Below are positions 38,949-48,149 of a stretch of DNA of 64,000 nucleotides, one piece after another (within the stretch, counting starts at the first letter, position 1; every line of letters begins with the position of its first letter). The notes under the pieces are model-generated. The model worked only from the letters and a program-made list of their open reading frames with translations, searched no databases and had not been told where the DNA came from. Made by a program: the position numbers and the translations under genes. Source of the DNA: Gracilariopsis chorda (taxonomy: Eukaryota; Rhodophyta; Florideophyceae; Gracilariales; Gracilariaceae); the NCBI GenBank assembly GCA_003194525.1, contig NBIV01000035.1, positions 186,001 to 250,000 of the forward strand, written 5' to 3'.

Positions 38949-40516
38949 CTAAGGCGTGCTTCGCCCCGATTGTTCGCTACCCTCCCCCTCGCTAGACGCC
39001 GATCTGCACTTAAAGAAGGTGCGAATGTCCGTGGTCATCAGCTTTCTGCTCTTCCGTTTGCTCTTGTCATACGGCGCGTCCTGCCGCTTCACCGCTACCT
39101 TTCTTGCTCCCATCAAAGGTTTATCGCCCGTCTTCTTCACAGGCCCCGCCGTACACCCCGGTTCCACTTTCCACACTTTGGCGGTAGAGTCGTCCGAGCA
39201 TGTCACTAGCTTGAACGGCTCCGTCTTACACCAGTCCACTCCGGCCGCGTCCCCACCTCTGTGCCCATCCAACTGCAGGAACGGGTCGAGCTTGCCAAAC
39301 TCGCTGTCTTGATAGCTGTCCCAAAGGTACACCTTGCTGTCCGCCGATCCTGAAGCCACGAATCTGCCGCACGGGCTGAACTTGGCGCGTATGTAGAACG
39401 AAGTTTGCGTGTGTCCCGTAAGAACTTGAGTATAGCCCAAGTCCATGTTCCGCAAGTCGTACATGTATATGGTACTGTCCGTGCCGGAAGCGATGAGGTG
39501 TTTTCCATTGCAGTCGATGTCCAAGGCGGCCAAGCCGTACTGCCGCCGTCGCGGCTGGCAGTCCAGTCGCTTCTGGTCTCCCGGTTTGGCGCTGCTCACG
39601 AGCGGGTTGTCATCCCTCGGTCCGAACTTGCGAATATCCCACAGCTTGATCATGCCATCGGCCGCACCAGCAGTGAAGAATAGATGCGAACTGGTGGGCA
39701 CTGTGACCAAAGCAGTAACACTACCGCTGACCAAGCTGTCCGGATTATCAACTTGCACTCGGCGACGTTTCCGCCCGGAGGTGGCAACGGCGGTGGGAAC
39801 GGGCTGCGAATGCGCCTGGCGCAACTGGAAAATAGGCAAGTGGTAGTTTTCCAGCGCGTAATTGTTTGAGTCGCAGTATGTGGGACTTCGGGTGTCATAT
39901 ACGCGAATGCTGCCGTCGCGCGCAGCAGTGGCCAGAACGTGGTGCGACTGCAGCAGATTTCGAACCGCCTTGACGCTTCCGGAGGCGCCTCTACAGGTGG
40001 CCTTCCTGATTTGCCTTTCGGCGTTGAAGATGCGAAGCGAGGTGTCGCCGGAAGCGGTGGCCACATCCTCATCGTTGTTCATCCATATGGCGTCGAAAAT
40101 GGCGTTGTCGTGCGCACGGAAGCGGGCGGGAGGACGCTCCGGATCGTGCTGCCATGCGTGTAGTTGCTTGCGGAGTGAACGGCGGGTGTCGAGAATTGTG
40201 ACGACGCCGTCCTCGTCGGCGGCTAGGAGGGCGTGGCCGTCCAGCGCGGTGTTGGAGAAGCAGATGGAGAACGGTGGGATGGCTTGGGGAGGGTTCGGCG
40301 GTTCGACGTTCCAGAAGGAGAACTCGTCTTCTGGAGTTGTGCGCAGACCAGCGAGTAATTGGTCGGTGGGCACTTGGGGGGGAGAGGTGATGCGTTAGAG
40401 ACTTGTGGAGCGGGGGGTTGAGAGGCTGCAAGTGGGTGAAGGAACTTACTGTGTTGCACAGAGCCGTATTCACGGGCACGGAGAGCGGAATAGAAGTTTG
40501 AGGAAGGCGGGGCCAT
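38949..40516 (-). CDS. DTL: CDT2/DTL-like WD40 substrate receptor, two exons
   Basis: Exon 1 runs from ATG 40516 to 40450 (MAPPSSNFYSALRAREYGSV). A 77-nt intron (40449-40373, GTAAGT...CCCAAG) splits an ATG codon. Exon 2 runs 40372-38949. The product is about 497 aa. Seven WD40-type repeats are visible, for instance HALLAADEDGVVTILDTRRS, DEDVATASGDTSLRIFNAER, DGMIKLWDIRKFG and GSADSKVYLWDSYQD, with the VWDxR-type motifs that dock DDB1. The C-terminus has TTDIRTFFKCR, a PCNA-interacting (PIP) box-like motif. CDT2 guides the CRL4 ubiquitin ligase to PCNA-bound substrates such as Cdt1 and thus prevents re-replication. The upstream flank has long C-runs on the coding strand. Confidence 0.85.
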
Positions 40517-41003
40517 AGATGTTAATGATGTGAGAGTAAATGTGAAGGTATTAGCGGGAGTGAGAGGGGGGGGGGGGAGGTGCAGGGGTGAGGCGTGAAC
40601 CGTCACTTGCGGGGGGGGGGGAAGGGGGGAGAGGGGAGAGGGGAGGGTGGAGGGCGGTGGGAGTGGGGAGGGGGGAGGGAGGTGGTGGGGGAAGGGGGGG
40701 GAGGCGGGTGAGCGGTGGTATTTAAGGGGAGGAGCTTCGCGGGAGAAGAAGGCGAAGTAGGAAGGCGCAGACTTGGCGCGAAGAGAGGGAGCGCGATGGC
40801 GGGAATGGCGGAGCAAAAAGGGGGGGCCCTTTTTCGGGCGCGTTGGCGCCATGACACGCGCGTCACCGCGTCGCGCTGCGGCCGTCACGGCGGTCACCTT
40901 TTTGCTCCCTGCCATGTCGCTAACTGTGCGCGCTCTTATCGCCAGCGCGCAGCGGCACCACCACGCCGCACTCCCGCCGCACTCCCGCCGCCGCAGTGCT
41001 CAC
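40517..41003. promoter_or_regulatory. 5' flank of CDT2-like gene with C-run tracts
   Basis: On the coding (bottom) strand this flank holds C-runs of 12 (40566-40577) and 11 (40611-40621) and further C-rich blocks to about 40700. Beyond these it is GC-rich, with an inverted GGCGCG/CGCGCC area near 40.84 kb. Long frames here are low-complexity and were not called. Its other end abuts the end of the RING-CH gene. Confidence 0.5.
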
Positions 41004-41534
41004 TCAGCTCGCACCCCCCCCCTCTCCCCCCACCCCCTCGTCCCGGTCACACACCTCCACCTTCACGTTCTTCGCCCTCCACCGCCGGAACTCCTCCACC
41101 AGCAGCTTCGCGTCCAGCACCAGAAACGCGCAGTAGTGCACCGCCATGAGCGCCGAAAACGCCGCCTTCCCCCCACCGCCAATACGCCCCATCCACCGCA
41201 CAAAGCAGCCCATTTCAAACACCAGCCGTCTGCCCATGAACCATACATACGCCACATGCAACCACCGTTTCATCCCGTCACTTGCGAACAGAAACTTTGT
41301 AACCGGCGCTCCCACCACACGGTGCTTGTAACGAACGCCGCAGATCTCGCACACCGTCGCGCTTGATATCGCGCTTCCACTCGACAGTCTTCGCCCTATC
41401 CACGCCTCTAAACACCGTTTGTGCGTGTGCGCTTGCGTGCCTTCGCACCCGCATGCGCGGATCAGACCCTCTTCCACTTCGTTGCACTCGTGTTCATCAC
41501 TGCCGCATTGGCAGATTCGACATATCGCTGTCAT
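41004..41534 (-). CDS. RING-CH (MARCH-type) membrane E3 ubiquitin ligase
   Basis: The frame is open from 41720 (GTG), but the RING-CH domain begins at the in-frame ATG at 41534, giving 176 aa. The domain shows ICRICQCG (Cys pair 1), then ACGCEGTQAHTHKRCLEAWI (Cys, Cys, His, Cys) and CEICGVRY (final pair), which is the C4HC3 order of MARCH proteins. Two hydrophobic segments follow (about residues 90-105 and 125-145), fitting membrane anchoring. MARCH proteins ubiquitinate membrane proteins for sorting. The start is chosen because only this ATG lies near the domain, so a longer N-terminus from an unseen exon is possible. Confidence 0.75.
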   Translation of the reverse strand: MTAICRICQCGSDEHECNEVEEGLIRACGCEGTQAHTHKRCLEAWIGRRLSSGSAISSATVCEICGVRYKHRVVGAPVTKFLFASDGMKRWLHVAYVWFMGRRLVFEMGCFVRWMGRIGGGGKAAFSALMAVHYCAFLVLDAKLLVEEFRRWRAKNVKVEVCDRDEGVGGEGGGAS

Positions 41535-42700
41535 CCTTCTGCTTGTTACGCTTGTCCTTCTTTCGCCTCTCGCTCCTTGTGCGTCGTGTATGCAATCCTC
41601 TCGGATCTCGCCACAGCGCTGTGCTACAACACTGCTCGTTTCAACTCGCAGAGAAGAAAAACACTTTTCGGCCCCCGACACGTCGAAGCTTTCTTGCAGC
41701 CGCCCCACCACTCGTTGCACTCACTCACTCAATCACTCACACTGTGTCGTGCAACCTGTTTGCTCGTGACCCCGCTCTACTCCCAAACTGCTTGCCGCCA
41801 ATTCGAGCGCAAGATGCCCCACACAAAACACTGCTAGATGCGAGCCACAGCCCCTGAGATACAGATCCTGCTTGCGGCCAAGAGGGGCCACCCAACCGTT
41901 ATCCGTGTCACGCGCTTTGTATACCTGAGATCGCCTATCGTCAAACAACTCCCACAACAACTCCCAACCAATCGCCAAACACGCGCGCGTTTATAGCTGC
42001 CAGGGGAGGGGGAACCAATACTTGTTCTAACCCGCGAGCGACGGCGAAAAGCCACGCCACTCCCAACCAAACGTGAACTTGGGTATCAATAGGAACAACG
42101 ATGTGTTGATTCAACCACACCGGATGCGCTTCCTCTTGCTTTCTGCTTGCTTTCTACCAGTTGGCCTGGCAGCGTGCTAGATATAGAACGCGTCGTGTGT
42201 GCTCGTGTGCGCGCTTTCCACAGCGCTGTTTGCTGATGTAGCAACACTCGGCTTGGCGTGCGGTGGAAGAGGGGTTCTTAGTGCTGGCGTCGACTGCCAC
42301 TCTGCATGTACAGTGTTTGCGAGCAGCGCTATCGATTGTTGTCGCGTTGATAACACAGGAGTGAGTACAATCGTAACTTGGTGAGTGCAGCCAGACCGGC
42401 TTGGCAGTTTGTCCGCCGTCTGCAACTGTGTAGCCGAAGCCTGCTTTAATGCACTTTTTGTCGGGCCGTCCTTGCCGCGCTGCAGAAATACAACCATTTT
42501 GAAACAAAATCTCGAGTTGCGTCTCTCGGTCAAATAACCATCTGTCCTCCTCCTCCCCCCTCGCCATGACCTACAGTGAGAGAGTTGGCAGCATGACGCC
42601 CCCCACCTTCGACAAGACAACGCTTACGAGTATTTTTGGGGTAATAGCGATAGGATGCGCAAAGAGCAAACGGAACGAGCCAGTCCCAACGGTTTCCCCA
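41535..42700. other. Intergenic stretch, no supported gene
   Basis: Overlapping frames in both directions (for example 42154-42620 leftward) have Cys/His/Thr-rich chance composition. Nothing else is recognised. Confidence 0.5.
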
Positions 42701-43147
42701 TCAGCGTCTTTCCCCCAACTCGTTTGGCTTTCCCTCAAGTGCCGCCAAAACTTTGTCAAGCGAAGGGCCAGCCACGGTTGCATTGGCGCAAACCCGACGT
42801 CTTCTGTAATCATCCCAGGGCACCGACACGCTTTGTCGCCCGTCCATTTTATCGATGATATACATTCTTCGAGATTGCAACCCTCTCATCTTGCCGCGCA
42901 CATTGCGGCTTCTTTGCAGTGAGTTGCGAGTCGCTGCGCTCCACACATCCTCGCTTAGACCGTCCCGTTTGGTCTGCCACACGTCCGTTTGTAGAGATGC
43001 GTCTTGCAGATATGGCGGGAAATCCTCGCTGTGCGAAGCCCATTCACTCAGGCGTTGCTTCATGTCACCTCGAACCTTTCGCTCCACTCTTTGAAAGAAC
43101 GAAATCGGAGATGCTAGGGTTACTAGCAGAGCAATGATTTGAAACAT
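42701..43147 (-). CDS. Hypothetical small membrane-anchored protein
   Basis: A 148-aa leftward ORF from ATG 43147. The N-terminus has a hydrophobic helix (MFQIIALLVTLASPISFF) followed by a long charged helical region (VERKVRGDMKQRL, then SHSEDFPPYLQD). It could be a tail of an organelle membrane protein. No family is recognised. The composition is more protein-like than neighbouring frames. Another intron or exon cannot be excluded. Confidence 0.4.
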   Translation of the reverse strand: MFQIIALLVTLASPISFFQRVERKVRGDMKQRLSEWASHSEDFPPYLQDASLQTDVWQTKRDGLSEDVWSAATRNSLQRSRNVRGKMRGLQSRRMYIIDKMDGRQSVSVPWDDYRRRRVCANATVAGPSLDKVLAALEGKPNELGERR

Positions 43148-43581
43148 AGCTGTGCGTATCTACTTTGTACTTTGTGGTCACAGCGCAGCGCACGTTGAAG
43201 ACACACAACTCAACAACTTGCACTGCGAATCAGTCTGTAATCCGCCGCCCTCTGCAGATAGCTGTTCTAAGATTGTTTTGCTAAGGAGCGAACGACGTCA
43301 CCACTGCGAAACAGCGGAGATAAGATCTCGTACCGTGACACTGAAGTTGATCACAGACATTCGATTGTAGCTGCGTTACCTGCTGTCTGTTGACATGCTC
43401 TTGAAATCGTAGCCGTAGCTCCTGGATGCATCTCCATCCACCTGCACCACCGAAGACACACACCACTCTTTTCACGATTTTCAGACAACTGGTTTACACA
43501 GCCTACCACATCCACAATGTGCCATCCACATGCATATCGCTACGGGTTGCATCCCGGCCCAAGTCTCCGTAGCACCGCACG

Positions 43582-44994
43582 ATGCAGGCACTCGTACCAT
43601 CATTCTTCCGTAGTCTTACGCACCGGCCATTTGTGTCTTACATTATGCAGCCAATGTCTTCAGCTTCTGCACTGTGGTCTGCAAATACCGGCGAAGCGAT
43701 AAATCTAGGCAAGGTACGCATCTCGTCAATCCCGCGCCAGTACACTTCAATCTCACTAACGCTCAGCACAGGGGCATCCCAGTCCAAATCTTCTACCTCT
43801 CTCACAACTGCGCGATGCTTTTCAACGGGCATCGGAGCGTCCAAACGCCGAGGTAACCCTCATGCAGTACGGCTTGATGCAAGGAAATATCCGTTTGCGT
43901 GAACAGATTGCAGAATGGGTTGCCCATGAAGCAAACAGGCCTACAGCGAAACAGAGCGCGGATGAGATCCTTATCACCACGGGTTCTGGTCCTGCGCTTT
44001 CTGTCATCTGTCACTTGTTTTCGAAACCGGGCGACACTATATTTGTTGACTCACCCGGCTATTTTCTTGCGTACTATACCTTTAAGGATTGCGATTTGCA
44101 AGTTGTTGACATTCCCACAGATGAATTTGGCATGGACGTAGATGCCATGGAAGAACAGCTCAGAAGCGGTGTTCGTCCAAGCCTTGTATACACTGTCCCT
44201 ATCGCTAATAACCCTACAGGTGTTTCGATGTCAGAAGAAAGAAAAGAAAGACTGTTAGAGCTTTCACGCGAATATGGGTTTAAGATTGGTGAGTTACGCG
44301 CATCTCTGTCGATCATAGTGATTGCTAATGGCCCTCCATAAGATCATCTCGCTAACCTCATCGTGCACTTCATTTCGCAACAACAGCTGCCGACGAAGTA
44401 TATCAGTTCCTGACGTGGAACTCAAAATTCCCAACCAGCCTGTACGAGTTTGACGATCCCCATAATCCGACGGTATTCTCTATTAACTCGTTCAGCAAAA
44501 TTCTGGGACCTGGCCTTCGTTTAGGATGGGTCACGTCGAACCAGACTCACATCGCACGCATTCTTGATTATGGGGCGCTGCACTCTGGTGGAGGATTCAA
44601 TCCGTTTGCGTCGGCGATAGTTTCTGAAATGATAGACAACGGAGAAGTTGACAAGCAGGTGACCAGACTTCGTGACCATTATAGTACGACATCTGAAGCG
44701 CTTTGTGAGGCGTTGGAGCAGTATGTTAGACCCGCACTGCGTGACGGGGAGACTCTTCATTACTACAAACCGATGGGTGGCTTCTTCTGTTTTGTGCAAC
44801 TCCCCGATCGGATTAACGCTGACGAGCTGCTCGCTGCTGCGAAGCAACATGGGGCATCTTTCTTCGCCGGCAAGTATTTTTCACAAGACAGAGAAGGGTT
44901 CCAGAACTGCATCCGTCTTTGCTTTGCGTTCGTAAGCACAGAGGAAATTCAAGAGGGTGTGCGCCGTATTGGCGAAGCCATCAAGGGCTTATAA
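43582..44994 (+). CDS. PLP-dependent aminotransferase (aminoadipate/aromatic type), three exons
   Basis: Exons 43582-43713, 43772-44288 and 44387-44994 join in frame through introns GTACGC...CACAG (58 nt) and GTGAGT...CAACAG (98 nt), for 418 aa. The N-terminus contains a possible targeting or short leader peptide (MQALVPSFFRSLTHRPF). Fold-type I signatures are clear: INLGKGHPSP, the LMQYGLMQGNIRLREQIAEW substrate loop, VDSPGYFLAYYTF, VYTVPIANNPTGVSM and the Schiff-base lysine in SFSKILGPGLRLGW (about residue 253). Near the end, PDRINADELLAAAKQHGASF and RLCFAF follow the family pattern. This is the LysN/2-aminoadipate (ARO8-like) group, which transaminates 2-aminoadipate, kynurenine or aromatic amino acids; the exact substrate is unknown. 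Confidence 0.85.
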
Positions 44995-45208
44995 GTCCTC
45001 CTTAATGATGGTTCCGATAGCTGTCCCGTCTTGAGGAGCAGCAAAGCCCACTCATCGCCAGTTCGACGGCGAGAAACGGGGATCATGAGTTTTGTCAACA
45101 TTCATAAGCGGTTTGGTAACGGGAACAAAGAACGAGGGTATAATTATATACGAAACCTAGGTCCATTCCAGCAACCAAGCTGCGTGCCAATGCGCGTTGT
45201 TCTGGAAC

Positions 45209-46666
45209 TCATGAATCAAAAGGTGCCAAGAAGCCTGACAACGGCGTAGCCGGTTGCACAGTCACGCGATCCTGCTCTGGCAACAGATAATCGGTAAACT
45301 TCTTCAGCCATGGTACGATAGCGGTTTCCATCACATGAATGGTCTTTTGCAAAGGCACACAGTCATCCATGGTCAAGAGATACTTTTCTTCAAAACAAAC
45401 AGCTTGCAGTCGAAACTCCGGGCTATGCACAGATTTCCACCGACGTCCACGTTCATGTAATGCAAAGCTTCGTTTAAGCAAGCTGCGGAGCAATGCGATC
45501 CCGTTCTCATGCGTAAACGCGCCGATAGTGCCGACAATACGGTGCTTGTGCATGAGAACGACACCCTTAATATAACGCTTGACCTCGGCAATGCCGTGGA
45601 TATCGTCCACGATCCACGGCTTCTCCATACTGATAATGACATCTCGCGCAGCGCGTGAGCGATCCAGACGACGCTCCACAAAGTCCAAAAACTTGTCGGG
45701 CTGGTCTGATCGTCGGGTGGAGAGCGCAATTATCCATACAACGTCACTGCCGGCTGAAGTCCACTCTGGTCGCCAGTCCGCACCGCCAACGGCATTCTTG
45801 AAGCTTTCGTAGTGGTCTGGATCAAGACGCAGCTCTACAGATCTTGCGTGGGTATTGTACGGAACGCGAAACCCCGCGCTATGTAGGAACAACGTGGCTG
45901 GGGTTTGACACTTTGCGTCTGCTCGGAGTGGTGGAATGTTGATGAGGGTTAAGATATCGGGAGCTGTAAGCTGGCAGTTGGATGGTGCTGCAACTGAAAC
46001 TAAACAGCGTGGAAATGGGGCGGATGCGGTGATGACAAGCGCGTGTGTGATTGATGAAAATTTAAGCAGGGCTGAACGTAGCATAGGGGCGATGGGATTA
46101 GGGTGCGCGCTAATTGGGGCGGGCAGACTGACGGGCTTTTGCAGTATGTGCGGCAGTGGATGAGTGATTACGTCCAGGAGCAGTGCGTTTAGAAGCGGAG
46201 TTACTCGAGGGGTGAGATTCGAAGTATCGGTGTTCGGAAAAGATTGCAGATGGGAGATGATTGCATATGACAGGGTGGAGTATACGGCGGTAAGGGCAGC
46301 CCGCAATAATGCTCTGAGCAAGGGAATTGGACAGTGCGAGTCTTGGGAGAAAGCAGTGGCAAGAAAGCATTTATGGAGAACGAATACTATGCGTCCGGAA
46401 GCGGTTGTGATATCCGAGGTATGATTCTGGGCGTGGAAGGCGACAATTAAGGCTGATAGGGTGAGTACGGAGTGGAACGGCCGGGGAGTTAGTGATGGAG
46501 GATAGGCGTAGTGAGCAAGAGGCTTTCCAGCCCTGGTGCAGATGATGAGTTCGAGCGGCGGGATAGCTGGCTGTACTGGAGTTGAGGACATTTCAGGCAG
46601 GTCGTGTGCGGAGGATGCGCGGTTCATCCGAGTCCAGAAGGACTCTTCCTGTTCCTCCGATGACAT
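45209..46666 (-). CDS. MON1: Vacuolar fusion protein MON1
   Basis: A 485-aa leftward intronless gene from ATG 46666. After a short acidic lead, residues 30-150 form the first longin domain (LELIICTRAGKPLAHYAYPP, then IVFVLHKCFLATAFSQ). Two further longin-like segments follow: FLHSAGFRVPYNTHARSVEL and DVVWIIALSTRRSDQPDKF. The C-terminal segment RIVGTIGAFTHENGIALLRS and PLQKTIHVMETAIVPWLKKF completes the family pattern. MON1 with CCZ1 is the exchange factor that activates Rab7 on late endosomes and vacuoles. It ends about 210 bases from the end of the aminotransferase gene, in convergent orientation. Confidence 0.85.
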   Translation of the reverse strand: MSSEEQEESFWTRMNRASSAHDLPEMSSTPVQPAIPPLELIICTRAGKPLAHYAYPPSLTPRPFHSVLTLSALIVAFHAQNHTSDITTASGRIVFVLHKCFLATAFSQDSHCPIPLLRALLRAALTAVYSTLSYAIISHLQSFPNTDTSNLTPRVTPLLNALLLDVITHPLPHILQKPVSLPAPISAHPNPIAPMLRSALLKFSSITHALVITASAPFPRCLVSVAAPSNCQLTAPDILTLINIPPLRADAKCQTPATLFLHSAGFRVPYNTHARSVELRLDPDHYESFKNAVGGADWRPEWTSAGSDVVWIIALSTRRSDQPDKFLDFVERRLDRSRAARDVIISMEKPWIVDDIHGIAEVKRYIKGVVLMHKHRIVGTIGAFTHENGIALLRSLLKRSFALHERGRRWKSVHSPEFRLQAVCFEEKYLLTMDDCVPLQKTIHVMETAIVPWLKKFTDYLLPEQDRVTVQPATPLSGFLAPFDS

Positions 46667-47200
46667 TTCGGCGGCGGAGTCTTCGCGTTACGCTGCTTTC
46701 GTCGACATGGGAGCGCGGAATGTGCAAAGAAGCAAGGGTAGCGAGCAATCTAACCCGCTGGGGCAGGTCTGTAAATGGAACCGTGTTATAGCACCTGCGT
46801 TTATAGCTATAGGCGCAACACGTGTCGCGCACATATAAAAATCTCAGGCTGATCTGAGTTGGGATTCGGCAATACTCGCTAGTTCGCGTTTCTCGCTCGT
46901 GTGATTGGCACAACTCACTTGTACTACCCGTTGAGGTCCACAAGTTTACCCTGCCAAACGTCTTCCTCTTCAGTCGTTCCCTCCCAACTTCTTCACAGGC
47001 AAATGGAAACTTGAGAGTGTATGCTTCTTGACGTGTCTCTCATTTGCTACGTTTATACACCACCCACCAAAAGTGCCTTCTCTCTCGTTGTCTCCGACTT
47101 GACTTCACGACGAACCACAAGCGTTCCAAGTCCACATACTTGCTCTTTTGTTCACACTTTTCATTTCTGCGTTATCGTTTAAAAAAAGTGCGAAAGGAAC
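46667..47200. promoter_or_regulatory. Divergent flank between MON1 and the NDRG-like gene
   Basis: About 530 bases separate the two start codons. The half near the NDRG-like start is T- and C-rich (TCTCTCGTTGTC, then TTCATTTCTG), as is usual upstream of genes in this window. No TATA box is clear. Confidence 0.4.
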
Positions 47201-48134
47201 ATGGACTTTGATCTCGTCGTAGAGTCACAACCGGGCGTACAAACCCTGGAAGTTCCTCCCAACTGGACCACCGACACATTCATTGTGCGAGATGTTACAG
47301 TCGAGGTTCACATTCATCCGCGTCAATCCACAATGACCACAGGGCCACCCATTCTAACGTTTCACGACGTCGGTCAAAACGCTGCAATAGCCTTCGGACC
47401 TTTCTTCTCCAACTTTCGCCGGACCCACTCGCATATAGACGCCGCAAGCGCGCATTACCACCTCACAGCCCCGGGTCATATGCCCGATGAACCGGAATGT
47501 GGTTCAAGTGTCGGATTCGGAATGGACGACATGGTAAAGGCCGTTTTAGATTTACTTGATCGCGTTCAAGTTCCTCGCTGTGTTGCTTTTGGCATTGGCT
47601 TGGGAGGAGCTATTTTAATTCAAGCTGCCGCTACAAGACCCAAAGCGTTTGCTGGACTTGTTCTTATTTCACCCGTTCTACACCCGGCCCCTCGTTGGGA
47701 TCGAATCAGTACTACGTTTGAAGGCTTTTTTTCAAAGAATCTTGGGATGGGATTAACACAGCGAATGAAGGATCGGTTTTTTTTACAGATGGCTGAGCGA
47801 CGATACGCGAGAATCGAACTTCAGTGTGTCACAGTCGCTGGAAGAGGGTTTGGATCGCTTGAACACTCGCAATTTGTTGCAGTTCCTCGAAACCGATATG
47901 TGGCGTACCGGCGTTGTCGAGTATATCAGCAAAGTTAAGGCCAAGGTTTTGTTGATTACGGGAAAGGACAGTTCGCTGAGGGAGCAAACTGCAGACTTGT
48001 TTTCGTCGTTTGACCCTTCTAATTCCTCATGGTTGGATGTTGCTGATTGTGGATCCCTTGCTCATGACGAGTTTCCAGACAAGGTTGCGGAGTCTGTGTC
48101 GTTGTTTTTGCAAGGCTTCACAGGATATTGCTAG
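47201..48134 (+). CDS. NDRG-family alpha/beta-hydrolase-fold protein with one homopolymer frame break
   Basis: The gene opens at ATG 47201 and runs in one frame to about 47785. There it meets an eight-T run (TTTTTTTT then ACAG), and the continuing protein is in another frame to 48134. NDRG signatures are clear: ILTFHDVGQNAAIAFGPFF, RVQVPRCVAFGIGLGGAILI (nucleophile elbow lacking the catalytic Ser-His set of true hydrolases), and in the second part the VKAKVLLITGKDSSLREQ segment, with FPDKVAESVSLFLQGF at the end. With seven T in place of eight the frames join within the helix that follows RMKDRF, so the break is a one-base homopolymer event or a sequencing error. A 73-nt intron (47716-47788) also keeps the frame but has a weak donor and drops conserved residues. 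NDRG proteins act in stress and differentiation, in plants at the membrane with G-protein beta. Confidence 0.8.
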
Positions 48135-48149
48135 TTCGATGACTAGTGT

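Noticed and set aside
38409-39209. 266-codon rightward frame
   Set aside because: It runs through TGCG and poly-A tracts and then antisense to the CDT2-like gene.
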